From IMG/VR virus record IMGVR_UViG_3300045125_000173, positions 1-39,836 of that record: 39,836 bases of DNA, one strand, 5' to 3'. The notes below the pieces were generated by a model. It did no database searches. It was not told where the DNA came from and worked only from the letters and a program-made list of their open reading frames with translations. This document shows positions 29,638-35,860 of the stretch, one piece after another; the stretch's first letter is position 1, and every line of letters begins with the position of its first letter. The stretch is from a virus. A program made the position numbers and the translations under genes.

Positions 29638-30210
29638 ATGAAAATAAAAGATCAAATTTTAGAACTCAGAGATTTAGGTTATTCTTATAGACAAATAGAA
29701 CAAAAATTAAATTGCTCTAAAGGTACAATATCTTATCATTGCGGCGATGGACAAAGAAATAAAACTGCAAATAGAAGAACTAAAAATAGATCACAACAGC
29801 ACCCACTTATTAGAAAAATAGAAAACTTTAACTTAAAACATCGTAAAATACAAATCAATTCTATTCAACAAAAAACTTTTAATAGAACTTTAAGATTAAA
29901 AATAGAAAAATTTTCTATGAATAAATCAGGAGTATATAATAATATGTCATTTACAATAGAAGAATTTTTAGAAAAAGTTGGAGATAAGCCAGTATGTGCT
30001 TTAACTGGCAAGTCTATAGATTTGATGAATTCTAGAAGCTATCATTTAGATCATATAGTTCCTAGATCTAAAGGAGGATCAAACAGTTTAGATAATTGTC
30101 AATTGCTTTGTAGAGAAGCCAATCAAGCTAAACACGACCTATCTTTGGATGAATTTATTCAATTATGTAGAGATGTAGTAGATTATATAGATAATAAAAA
30201 TAAGCTGTGA
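29638..30210 (+). CDS. HNH homing endonuclease
   Basis: 190 residues, intact, opposite strand to neighbours. N-terminus is a helix-turn-helix (ILELRDLGYSYRQIEQKLNC, SKGTISYHC). The C-terminus is a full HNH: VCALTGKSIDLMNSRSYHLD, HIVPRSKGGSNSLDN, CQLLCREANQAKHDLS. GGAGG stands before the ATG at 29638. It sits inside the tRNA cluster, and its last six bases overlap the 3' end of tRNA-Asn on the other strand. Free-standing mobile element. Confidence 0.85.
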   Translation: MKIKDQILELRDLGYSYRQIEQKLNCSKGTISYHCGDGQRNKTANRRTKNRSQQHPLIRKIENFNLKHRKIQINSIQQKTFNRTLRLKIEKFSMNKSGVYNNMSFTIEEFLEKVGDKPVCALTGKSIDLMNSRSYHLDHIVPRSKGGSNSLDNCQLLCREANQAKHDLSLDEFIQLCRDVVDYIDNKNKL

Positions 30211-30276
30211 GGGTCAGAGTCGAACTGACATCGGCAAAATTAACAGTTTTGAGCATTACCATTATGCTACCTCACA
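30205..30276 (-). tRNA. tRNA-Asn(GTT)
   Basis: 72 nt; acceptor TGTGAGG/CCTCACA; anticodon loop CTGTTAA (GTT); T-arm GTCAG-TTCGACT-CTGAC; discriminator G. Its 3' end overlaps the end of the plus-strand HNH gene. Confidence 0.92.
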
Positions 30277-30280
30277 ATAA

Positions 30281-30353
30281 ATGCCCAGGCAGGATTTAAA
30301 CCTGCAACCTAGGGAACCAAAATCCCTTGCTCTATCAGTTAAGCTACTGGGCA
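30281..30353 (-). tRNA. tRNA-Gln(TTG)
   Basis: 73 nt; acceptor TGCCCAG/CTGGGCA; anticodon loop TTTTGGT (TTG). Discriminator base T instead of the usual G for Gln, which is worth noting. Four bases separate it from tRNA-Asn. Confidence 0.9.
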
Positions 30354-30354
30354 G

Positions 30355-30427
30355 AGCCGGTAGTAGGAGTTGCACCCACGACATTCAAATTACAAATTTG
30401 ACACTCTGCTAACTGAGTTATACCGGC
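30355..30427 (-). tRNA. tRNA-Thr(TGT)
   Basis: 73 nt; acceptor GCCGGTA/TACCGGC; anticodon loop TTTGTAA (TGT). One base separates it from tRNA-Gln, so the three are processed from one transcript. Confidence 0.92.
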
Positions 30428-30532
30428 AAAGGGGATAGTTTTTATTTAACGATAGAATACCCCCATAAACTATCTACAAGGCTCGCTATTTCTAACGAAC
30501 CAAGATCGCCCTATCCACATGGGTAGACACGA
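30428..30532. other. Interval upstream of tRNA-Thr
   Basis: About 100 bp with a hairpin GATAGTTT...AAACTATC (8 bp, 25-nt loop). It may act as a terminator after the 69-aa gene. No gene seen. Confidence 0.35.
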
Positions 30533-30742
30533 CTATATATCATACTCGTTACGCCATTGGTTGTCAATAGCCTTACGAGTACGCTTACGCTTAGGTCTGT
30601 TATCCATAGTAGTATCACGATACTCTTTATGACCCGTAGATACTTCCCAAGGCTTTTTGACCTTGAGTTTAATAGCCTTGCCGTACTTGCGGCGTGGTCG
30701 CGTATCGTCGTTGTTGGGGAGCGTAATCATACCATTGTCCAT
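30533..30742 (-). CDS. Basic hypothetical protein, 69 aa
   Basis: MDNGMITLPNNDDTRPRRKY with KAIKLKVKKPWEVSTGHKEY and PKRKRTRKAIDNQWRNEYDI. Strongly basic, so probably nucleic-acid binding. It overlaps the upstream membrane-protein gene by 74 bp; a start at MITLP is possible. A promoter lies at 30797-30824. Confidence 0.6.
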   Translation of the reverse strand: MDNGMITLPNNDDTRPRRKYGKAIKLKVKKPWEVSTGHKEYRDTTMDNRPKRKRTRKAIDNQWRNEYDI

Positions 30743-30917
30743 TATCGTGTCGGTAAAAAACTTTATCTACATTAGGATCATAAGCCATTAAGCAGTATTG
30801 TATTGGATACACAGGTTTTGTCAACTGTGGGATTTTAATATCACCCTTTTGATAATCCTTAAAACCAGTATATGCCAAACCCAATACCGCTACTAGAACT
30901 CCTAGCCATTGTATCAT
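30669..30917 (-). CDS. Single-pass membrane protein, 82 aa
   Basis: MIQWLGVLVAVLGLAYTGFK: an N-terminal transmembrane helix, then a soluble domain DIKIPQLTKPVYPIQYCLMA with DKVFYRHDNGQWYDYAPQ. Start chosen at 30917 with AAGGAGTAGAGGC before it. Function unknown. Confidence 0.6.
   Translation of the reverse strand: MIQWLGVLVAVLGLAYTGFKDYQKGDIKIPQLTKPVYPIQYCLMAYDPNVDKVFYRHDNGQWYDYAPQQRRYATTPQVRQGY
30797..30824 (-). promoter_or_regulatory. sigma70-like promoter inside a gene
   Basis: TTGACA (30819-30824), 16 bp, and TACAAT (30797-30802), inside the 82-aa gene and about 55 bp before the basic protein. Confidence 0.6.
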
Positions 30918-30979
30918 GCCTCTACTCCTTGTCAACCCTCTCATAGACCATTTATCGACCAACCGCCACCAAAACTTTA

Positions 30980-31023
30980 ATGCCATTTTGGCAGTCGGGG
31001 CGGGCGGGCTGCCATTATGGCAT
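30980..31023. repeat. Phased double palindrome, copy 3
   Basis: Palindromes start at 30980 and 31009 (29 bp). Spacer TCGGGGCGGGCGGG is the most diverged of the set. The stop codon of the 78-aa gene lies inside the distal palindrome. Confidence 0.85.
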
Positions 31024-31251
31024 ACCCCTTTCCTGAGCCCTAATCATTACCTTTGGCGTTTTAATAACCTGAGTTAAACTATCAGCATTTTTATAGTCAC
31101 GAAATCCACGCTCATCAACATAGAAATACTCATCAAAAATATCAAACTCATTAGTATCATTGAATACGGCAACGGCCGCATCTATGGGACTACTCTCAGG
31201 AATACTAACAATCTTTTCAACCGTATTACTCTTTACATACCATTTACTCAT
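31015..31251 (-). CDS. Hypothetical protein, 78 aa
   Basis: MSKWYVKSNTVEKIVSIPES with PIDAAVAVFNDTNEFDIFDE and FYVDERGFRDYKNA, a pattern of small phage proteins where a strand is followed by a SPxxAA helix. Its TAA is within palindrome copy 3. Function unknown. Confidence 0.65.
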   Translation of the reverse strand: MSKWYVKSNTVEKIVSIPESSPIDAAVAVFNDTNEFDIFDEYFYVDERGFRDYKNADSLTQVIKTPKVMIRAQERGMP

Positions 31252-31418
31252 GATTTCATCTCCGTTCCGAGATACTTCATATCCTCATCACAATCTGCAC
31301 AAACCGGAGTACCAGTATCCTGATACCACCACGGCGTTACATTGATTTCATCCTCACAAGAAACGCAACGCCAAACATGGCGGATTTTAGTATCATCAAT
31401 AACTTGCCAGATTTCCAT
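31248..31418 (-). CDS. Zinc-ribbon protein, 56 aa
   Basis: MEIWQVIDDTKIRHVWRCVS; CVSC and CADC give a four-Cys zinc site with PWWYQDTGTP between, as in small phage zinc ribbons. The ATG overlaps nothing upstream but follows TAGGAGTTATC. The stop overlaps the next ATG. Confidence 0.65.
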   Translation of the reverse strand: MEIWQVIDDTKIRHVWRCVSCEDEINVTPWWYQDTGTPVCADCDEDMKYLGTEMKS

Positions 31419-31426
31419 GATAACTC

Positions 31427-32131
31427 CTAGTGAGCAGGAAACAACACGTTAGCCAAACCGCGAACACACAAGTCGCATGATATACTATCTTTCGTGCCGG
31501 TGCAAGTGATTTCCGACCGACCACGACGGATTTCCGGACACGTTACAAACTTACTGCCGTTCAATACAACAAGTTTCGGCAGACTAGACCGCCAAGCATC
31601 AGCCTTTTTCTTGCTACGCGGACGCTTGGGAGCAATCTTCTCGTCGCTATCACACCATGCGAATAACTTGAAACCTTGTGCAAGAGCCTCTCCCATGTCG
31701 TTATCATCATGCACACTAGCATAGACGGCCATATACTTATCTAGACTAACAAGCCGACTATCATAGATATGAGTGTAAAACCACATATCGGGCAGACTAT
31801 CACCATCAGCAAGAATACTCTCACATGCCCACGTTACATTGGCGACATACTCTAGGTCAAGTTCACCGTTGAGAAACCAATCGCCACGCTCGTGCCAGCG
31901 AATAGACTTTTTACGACGCTTGGCATCCAGAATCATAGCACGAATCTTATTCTTCTCGGTCACAAGATTCTGCATACCAGCGGGGCGAACATTAGGATAA
32001 ATCTTTTCGGTTTCCTCAGCATAGCAGCCATTACCGAGATAATCGCAATCGGGCGGGCAAGTGTTTCCAACCGGACGCGAAACCACAATGCAACCCTTAC
32101 CCAACTTATCGTTACCATCTGCTGTTTTCAT
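31427..32131 (-). CDS. GP88-family phage protein
   Basis: 234 residues. Opening MKTADGNDKLGKGCIVVSRP, then GNTCPPDCDYLGNGCYAEET (Cys-rich block), and IRWHERGDWFLNGELDLEYV, match the 'gene product 88' family of phage proteins (C-x3-C...CYA, and R-x-H-x-x-G-D). A later CPEIRRGRSEITC and CDLCVRG hold more Cys, so a metal site is likely. Activity unknown. Drives from its own promoter at 32154. Confidence 0.75.
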   Translation of the reverse strand: MKTADGNDKLGKGCIVVSRPVGNTCPPDCDYLGNGCYAEETEKIYPNVRPAGMQNLVTEKNKIRAMILDAKRRKKSIRWHERGDWFLNGELDLEYVANVTWACESILADGDSLPDMWFYTHIYDSRLVSLDKYMAVYASVHDDNDMGEALAQGFKLFAWCDSDEKIAPKRPRSKKKADAWRSSLPKLVVLNGSKFVTCPEIRRGRSEITCTGTKDSISCDLCVRGLANVLFPAH

Positions 32132-32153
32132 GATTATCTCCTCGTGTCTACTG

Positions 32154-32181
32154 ATTCTACAATCTAGAATCGGCTTGTCAA
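32154..32181 (-). promoter_or_regulatory. sigma70-like promoter, GCCGAT class
   Basis: TTGACA (32176-32181), 16 bp with GCCGATT, and TAGAAT (32154-32159), 25 bp after palindrome copy 4; drives GP88. Confidence 0.8.
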
Positions 32182-32206
32182 GCGAAAAAACTTGAAGAAA
32201 AATCAG

Positions 32207-32250
32207 CTGCCATTTTGGCAGAGCGGCCGCGGAGCCTGCCGTTTTGGCAG
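32207..32250. repeat. Phased double palindrome, copy 4
   Basis: Palindromes at 32207 and 32236 with AGCGGCCGCGGAGC between. It lies 18 bp after the 3' end of tRNA-Arg, so in this unit it follows a tRNA and not an ORF. Confidence 0.92.
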
Positions 32251-32268
32251 GGACTCCGTCCTATAAAA

Positions 32269-32341
32269 TACTGCCGGTAGGATTTGCACCCACGTAAATC
32301 AACTTAGAAGGTTGATGCCTAATCTGCTCGGCCACGGCAGC
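32269..32341 (-). tRNA. tRNA-Arg(TCT)
   Basis: 73 nt; acceptor GCTGCCG/CGGCAGT; anticodon loop CTTCTAA (TCT); T-arm GTGGG-TGCAAAT-CCTAC. Reads AGA, common in AT-rich genes. Confidence 0.92.
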
Positions 32342-32407
32342 ATAATACCGATAGCCGCTAGTGTAGCCACCAGCGGTCTATCGGATATTATAGTAGTTAT
32401 GCTACTC

Positions 32408-32662
32408 TCAGGCAACAGCCTCAACTTCCTTGCTAACCTTGCCATTGTGAGCATCGCCAGCAGCCTTGGCAGTCACGCCAGTGACCCTAGCACGCCAGAC
32501 CTTATAACCCTGCTCGCTAAAAGCCTTGACTTCGCCAGCCTTGACATTCGCATGAACGTCACTCGGCAGAGCGTCGGTCAGACAGGTAGAAATCGAATCC
32601 ACCACAACCTCACGGTCAAGATCATCGGCAACAATATCAACAACAAAAGAAAACTTCTTCAT
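32408..32662 (-). CDS. Hypothetical protein, 84 aa
   Basis: MKKFSFVVDIVADDLDREVV with CLTDALPSDVHANVKAGEVK and GYKVWRARVTGVTAK; alternating strands and helix. Start at 32662 with GGAGAGGTTTACC. tRNA-Arg follows in the same unit. Function unknown. Confidence 0.65.
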   Translation of the reverse strand: MKKFSFVVDIVADDLDREVVVDSISTCLTDALPSDVHANVKAGEVKAFSEQGYKVWRARVTGVTAKAAGDAHNGKVSKEVEAVA

Positions 32663-32706
32663 GGTAAACCTCTCCAAGTTAGTGTTAGTCAAACCGAACA
32701 AAACCA

Positions 32707-32735
32707 ATCTTATCACGCCAATCATCACTTGTCAA
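32707..32735 (-). promoter_or_regulatory. sigma70-like promoter
   Basis: TTGACA (32730-32735), 17 bp, and TAAGAT (32707-32712), before the 84-aa gene. Confidence 0.6.
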
Positions 32736-32795
32736 GAGCCAATCCGAACTTTTGTTGTTTCGTGATCGGTTGGCATCTTGTCGTGCGATGCTATC

Positions 32796-32823
32796 ATTCT
32801 ACCATACAGTATCGGCAAGTCAA
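32796..32823 (-). promoter_or_regulatory. sigma70-like promoter, GCCGATA class
   Basis: TTGACT (32818-32823), 16 bp with GCCGATA, and TAGAAT (32796-32801), 25 bp after palindrome copy 5. It makes a tandem with the promoter at 32707. Confidence 0.72.
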
Positions 32824-32847
32824 CAGCATCTCGTGAATCTTTTTTGG

Positions 32848-32891
32848 ATGCCATTTTGGCAGGCGGGCCGCGGCATCTGCCACTTTGGCAG
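32848..32891. repeat. Phased double palindrome, copy 5
   Basis: Palindromes at 32848 and 32877 (CTGCCACTTTGGCAG) with GCGGGCCGCGGCAT between. It starts at the base after the stop codon of the L7/L12-like gene. Confidence 0.92.
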
Positions 32892-33266
32892 TCATGAGAG
32901 ATAACCCTCACAACCCAAAGAGGTCAGATCACGCAGCAGATTCTCAGCCGCTTCGGGAGTTTTAGCGGTCAGAGAAATGGTGTTTCCGCCACCACGCCAG
33001 AATCCGCTCTCGTCGTAGCGTCCCACCATACCATCCGTCCAATCCTTTGCTTCCTTCAATCCCCATCCGGTGTGCTGTCGAACAGCCTTGATGCAAGGGA
33101 TGCGATTGTCCAGATTCATGCCATTCGTGATGGTCACCATTCGACGCTGGTTCACGCCCAACGCCACCTCAAAAGCACTCACGATCTTATCGTGGATTGT
33201 ATCGTACGACTCCAACTTCGACATAATCCACATAGCCTCTCGAACCGTCAGTTCCAGATTGATCAT
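32892..33266 (-). CDS. L7/L12 C-domain-like protein
   Basis: 124 residues from the ATG at 33266 (AAGGATTTGAAA before it). Residues 58-80 (IPCIKAVRQHTGWGLKEAKD) match the ribosomal L7/L12 C-terminal domain core (K-I-x-V-I-K-x-V-R-x-x-T-G-L-G-L-K-E-A-K), and the end LLRDLTSLGCEGYLS matches its last helix and strand. The N-terminal half (LTVREAMWIMSKLESYDTIH) differs from L7/L12. It may bind translation factors or just reuse the fold. Confidence 0.72.
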   Translation of the reverse strand: MINLELTVREAMWIMSKLESYDTIHDKIVSAFEVALGVNQRRMVTITNGMNLDNRIPCIKAVRQHTGWGLKEAKDWTDGMVGRYDESGFWRGGGNTISLTAKTPEAAENLLRDLTSLGCEGYLS

Positions 33267-33268
33267 TT

Positions 33269-33688
33269 TCAAATCCTTTCTTCCAAAACGTAAACTTGTT
33301 TGCCGCCAGTAATCAGAGTAGCATACTCGCTACCGTCCCAAACGAACTCGTTGCTATCGCTTTCTCGTCGCCAATGTGGATCGCGTATTGGATTGTAATA
33401 CAACTTCTCAAGATTGTCAACAGGCAAAATCGGATGATATTCTTTTCGTAACATTACCTCTTCACATCTAATCCACCCGCTCACATCATGCACACCGGCT
33501 TCAAACACTTGCTTGGCCTTATTCGGCCGGTTCCACAGTTTACAACCCCGCATTTCCAACTGGTATTCGGCAGGATCATAATAGTAGACATCAACAGTCT
33601 TAGAACCCTGCTTCACTTTCACTTGCCAGTGCATATAATGCTCGCCACTGCTCAAATGAAATCGCACTTCGCCATGCAGTTTTTTCAT
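33269..33688 (-). CDS. Hypothetical protein, 139 aa
   Basis: MKKLHGEVRFHLSSGEHYMH with WQVKVKQGSKTVDVYYYDPA, RGCKLWNRPNKAKQVFEAGV and SGWIRCEEVML; beta-rich. Its stop is three bases before the next gene. Function unknown. Confidence 0.65.
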   Translation of the reverse strand: MKKLHGEVRFHLSSGEHYMHWQVKVKQGSKTVDVYYYDPAEYQLEMRGCKLWNRPNKAKQVFEAGVHDVSGWIRCEEVMLRKEYHPILPVDNLEKLYYNPIRDPHWRRESDSNEFVWDGSEYATLITGGKQVYVLEERI

Positions 33689-33691
33689 TAT

Positions 33692-33900
33692 TCAATCCTT
33701 AATCCCACTCATATCTTTAGGGTGCCAAGCATTTTCCATACTTTGACAAAGACCCTCAACATATTCAATATAATCGTGCATACCCGAACGTGTCTAAATG
33801 GAACCATATTTTCTGCATAATATTCAAGAGCAGAAAGAATAGTTTCCATATCTTTATCACCAATCGCCCAATCGGTAGTATGGTTATTTGTGTATTCCAT
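33692..33900 (-). CDS. Hypothetical protein (ETILSALEYYA family), frameshifted
   Basis: MEYTNNHTTDWAIGDKDMET with ILSALEYYAENMVPFRHVR, then after one indel near 33785 MHDYIEYVEGLCQSMENAWH. About 70 residues; related to 25571 and 9259. The 33907 promoter is just upstream. Confidence 0.55.
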
Positions 33901-33906
33901 GTTTCT

Positions 33907-33935
33907 AGTATACCTTATCGACCAATCGTTGTCAA
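33907..33935 (-). promoter_or_regulatory. sigma70-like promoter, CGATA class
   Basis: TTGACA (33930-33935), 17 bp with TCGATAAGG, and TATACT (33907-33912). The stop of the 23-aa ORF lies in the -35. Confidence 0.72.
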
Positions 33936-34003
33936 GAGTTTAAAAAATACCCACACTGGCCTACGTCCAGTAGCGTTTTAGACTTCCACCGCTTATAGGG
34001 CAT
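33932..34003 (-). CDS. Possible microprotein, 23 aa
   Basis: MPYKRWKSKTLLDVGQCGYF and on. The ATG is 2 bp after leader element f and the stop is inside the next -35, which fits the local pattern, but there is no ribosome site between them. Confidence 0.35.
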   Translation of the reverse strand: MPYKRWKSKTLLDVGQCGYFLNS

Positions 34004-34005
34004 AT

Positions 34006-34054
34006 TTTCGCTGACTACATCCACTCAATCCAAATCCGAAGGATTAGCAAAAAC
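34006..34054 (-). promoter_or_regulatory. GGATT/TAGTCAGCG leader element, copy f
   Basis: AATCC-TTC-GGATT hairpin, 17 bp, then TAGTCAGCGAAAA, 2 bp before the 23-aa ORF. The end of the 34-aa ORF overlaps it. Confidence 0.6.
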
Positions 34055-34129
34055 AAAGTTGGCTTCCGCCATACTCGACCAGCATTTCAGATAGCCTCTT
34101 TTGATATCATTGTGGCTATCCCCATCCAT
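34025..34129 (-). CDS. Possible microprotein, 34 aa
   Basis: MDGDSHNDIKRGYLKCWSSM to VFANPSDLD. Ribosome site AGGAAAC before the ATG. Its end runs through the hairpin of element f; as other copies of that element are non-coding, the overlap is odd. The promoter at 34139-34166 leaves almost no leader. Confidence 0.4.
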   Translation of the reverse strand: MDGDSHNDIKRGYLKCWSSMAEANFVFANPSDLD

Positions 34130-34138
34130 TGTTTCCTA

Positions 34139-34166
34139 AGCATACCATTAGTATCGGCACTGTCAA
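34139..34166 (-). promoter_or_regulatory. sigma70-like promoter, GCCGATA class
   Basis: TTGACA (34161-34166), 16 bp with GCCGATA, and TATGCT (34139-34144), 24 bp after palindrome copy 6. Confidence 0.75.
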
Positions 34167-34190
34167 TACCATTCTATAAGAAAAATATTT

Positions 34191-34234
34191 TTGCCATTTT
34201 GGCAGTTTGGCCGCGGCTCCTGCCGTTTTGGCAG
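34191..34234. repeat. Phased double palindrome, copy 6
   Basis: Palindromes at 34191 and 34220 with TTTGGCCGCGGCTC between; it touches the stop codon of the 55-aa gene. On the minus strand the hairpins are followed by AAAAATATTTTTC, the most terminator-like tail in the set. Confidence 0.92.
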
Positions 34235-34402
34235 CTATGAGTTTTTATGTACTAGATCAATATATTTGTTAACTAGTTCGCTTACCGCAATCTCATGATT
34301 AGTAGTTAACTCTTTAACCTTATCCACATTATGCTTATTAACAGCACTCATGCGAGAGTTAAAAAAGTTGATAATATAAATCATGGCCTCGTCTTTAGTC
34401 AT
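34235..34402 (-). CDS. Hypothetical protein, 55 aa
   Basis: MTKDEAMIYIINFFNSRMSA; helical, ending SELVNKYIDLVHKNS. Start at 34402 overlaps the stop of the upstream gene (ATGACTAA) with AAAGGATTATC before it. Function unknown. Confidence 0.6.
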   Translation of the reverse strand: MTKDEAMIYIINFFNSRMSAVNKHNVDKVKELTTNHEIAVSELVNKYIDLVHKNS

Positions 34403-34650
34403 GATGGATAATCCTTTGATAATCGGTTTCTGGCCGTTGTGGTTTAGGTTGTCCCTCATATGGCATCCACCACGGAGCATCCATACGATCTACAATACCG
34501 GGTGATTCCTCACAAATAAGAATATGTTCACTCACAGGATCATCACGATGAATCTCATATCTACCTTGCCACACTCCAATATCTGGCCAAAGTAATAAAC
34601 CTTCTGGCCGTTGATAGGGCGACGATATCCAAAAAACTAAGCCATTCCAT
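34395..34650 (-). CDS. Hypothetical Trp/Pro-rich protein, frameshifted
   Basis: MEWLSF, then after an indel in a six-T run WISSPYQRPEGLLLWPDIGV with WQGRYEIHRDDPVSEHILIC and DAPWWMPYEGQPKPQRP. About 85 residues, rich in Trp and Pro. Overlaps the next gene by 8 bp. Function unknown. Confidence 0.5.
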
Positions 34651-34775
34651 TATTTCTTCTCCTTACATTCATTCTCTCTAACTCGATTATCACCAGAGTC
34701 AGATCGTGCAGGACACCGCCGATCATGAAAATCGTTCAACCATCGACCACATTTCTTGCACTTCATACTTTGCAT
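34650..34775 (-). CDS. Small zinc-finger protein, 41 aa, perhaps leaderless
   Basis: MQSMKCKKCGRWLNDFHDRR with CKKC and later Cys. The first ATG overlaps the -10 TATAAT of the only promoter, and the second ATG (34766) lies at about the expected transcription start. So translation must start leaderless at 34766 or from another promoter. Function unknown. Confidence 0.5.
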   Translation of the reverse strand: MQSMKCKKCGRWLNDFHDRRCPARSDSGDNRVRENECKEKK

Positions 34776-34801
34776 TATACCATTCTTTATCGGCAAGTCA
34801 A
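34774..34801 (-). promoter_or_regulatory. sigma70 promoter, GCCGATA class
   Basis: TTGACT (34796-34801), 16 bp with GCCGATAA, and TATAAT (34774-34779), directly overlapping the start of the zinc-finger gene. Confidence 0.75.
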
Positions 34802-35061
34802 TAAGAAAAATCCAGCGGAATCATTTTCGCCCCGATTCCTATAACCCATACGATTGCCCCTTGTCAGGATCGGATGGAAACCGTTCACGGAAACCTCCCT
34901 AGAATCGGCATTGCTAGCACATAGACTCGATTCATCTGGCTCTTGGAAGCGATTACTGGTTGTATTGGCGAGGGCCACAATAGGGCGGAACGTATTCACA
35001 TTCTTAAACAAACCCTATTCACATTTTTTCCGGCATGTACACCGATGGTCCTCGTATTGGA
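34802..35061. other. Unassigned interval downstream of the tRNA-like RNA
   Basis: About 260 bp of higher GC. The minus strand has an open frame from a TTG at 35011 (FRPIVALANTTSNRFQEPDE and on) without a ribosome site, and the plus strand has another from 34854. Both look chance-level. It could be part of a longer non-coding transcript started at 35219. Confidence 0.35.
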
Positions 35062-35194
35062 GCGTGGAGAGGGAATCGCACCCCCTTATATTGGTATACT
35101 ATCCTAACGTATAACCCCGTTAGGCAACCTCAAGGCGATTTCTTCCTAAAGGTTTATCGTACAGGTTATCCCAATCTAGTCGCTAGACCCACGC
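35062..35194 (-). ncRNA. tRNA-like RNA, 133 nt, irregular
   Basis: The 3' part has a good T-arm (GGGGG-TGCGATT-CCCTC) followed by TCCACGC, which pairs with GCGTGGG at 35188-35194 over 7 bp. The 5' end lies about 25 bp after a strong promoter -10. Between them are CCTAACG...CGTTAGG (7 bp) and TCTAG-CGA-CTAGA hairpins in place of normal D and anticodon arms. Too long for a tRNA, and no tmRNA signature is seen. Confidence 0.4.
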
Positions 35195-35218
35195 AAGTTT
35201 GTTTTGTCTTACTCAATC

Positions 35219-35246
35219 ATTCTACAATGTAGTATCGGCTTGTCAA
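35219..35246 (-). promoter_or_regulatory. sigma70-like promoter, GCCGATA class
   Basis: TTGACA (35241-35246), 16 bp with GCCGATA, and TAGAAT (35219-35224), 24 bp after palindrome copy 7. The next thing downstream is the tRNA-like RNA, not an ORF. Confidence 0.8.
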
Positions 35247-35270
35247 TAGGCTTTCTTGAAAAAATATTGT

Positions 35271-35314
35271 GTGCCATTTTGGCAGATTTCGCGGCCCCGC
35301 TGCCACTTTGGCAG
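35271..35314. repeat. Phased double palindrome, copy 7
   Basis: Palindromes at 35271 and 35300 (CTGCCACTTTGGCAG) with ATTTCGCGGCCCCG between, the inverted spacer form. 14 bp after the Api92 stop. The minus strand continues ACAATATTTTTTC. Confidence 0.92.
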
Positions 35315-35328
35315 ATTCGGGGTTTGTT

Positions 35329-35813
35329 TTATGCTTCTACTTCCTCATCCTCAGCAAAAAAGTCACTCAAACCAAAATCATTCCAAATAGCAACTGGAAT
35401 CATATCCTTACTTTTATATTCAATATAGTTATCAGCACCATTATCATAAATACCACAAAAGCACATACCCGGCTCAAAATAGGACGCTTTCACATTGTAT
35501 CCCAAGTCTACCAGTTCGTTATACAAACCCACCGGAGGAGCCCAAGCACTATCAAACGTAGCACTAATCTGATTACCAACTCGCGTGGCCTTCAGCCCAT
35601 ATCGTTCCTCATTATCAGTACCAATATCGGCCCCAATATCCCACTTTGTTCCCCAGTTATTCACACAAAATCCCACCATCCATCACCAATATCTTCCGGC
35701 ACTGGAATAAACTCACTACAAGTTTTACCAGCATTATAAGCCTTCTCAAAACGATCCACCATAGCGGGGTCAGAATGTTCAACGGTCAGATTGTTCAAGC
35801 ACCAGTTAGGCAT
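35329..35813 (-). CDS. Api92/DUF1281 ferredoxin-like-fold phage protein, frameshifted
   Basis: The N-terminal frame MPNWCLNNLTVEHSDPAMVD with CSEFIPVPEDIGDG breaks at a four-T run near 35660. The second frame continues NNWGTKWDIGADIGTDNEER, ATFDSAWAPPVGLYNELVDL and SYFEPGMCFCGIY. MPNWC-x-N, NNWGTKWD, F-x-T/S-A-W-x-P-P and Y-x-E-P-G are the family hallmarks. About 160 residues, normal when repaired. Common in phages and mobile elements; role unknown. Confidence 0.78.
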
Positions 35814-35832
35814 TGTGTTCTCCTTTGTGTCG

Positions 35833-35860
35833 ATTCTATACTATTCTTATCGGTTGTCAA
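35833..35860 (-). promoter_or_regulatory. sigma70-like promoter, CCGATA class
   Basis: TTGACA (35855-35860), 16 bp with CCGATAA, and TAGAAT (35833-35838), 20 bp before the Api92 start. The upstream gene's TGA is in the -35. Confidence 0.78.

Noticed and set aside
34787-35114. Overlapping ORFs on both strands in the gap after the tRNA-like RNA
   Set aside because: No ribosome sites, no family, and the plus one runs into the tRNA-like gene. Kept as unassigned.
35062-35194. tmRNA
   Set aside because: Length is too short, and no resume reading frame or tmRNA 5' signature (GG..TTCGAC) is present.
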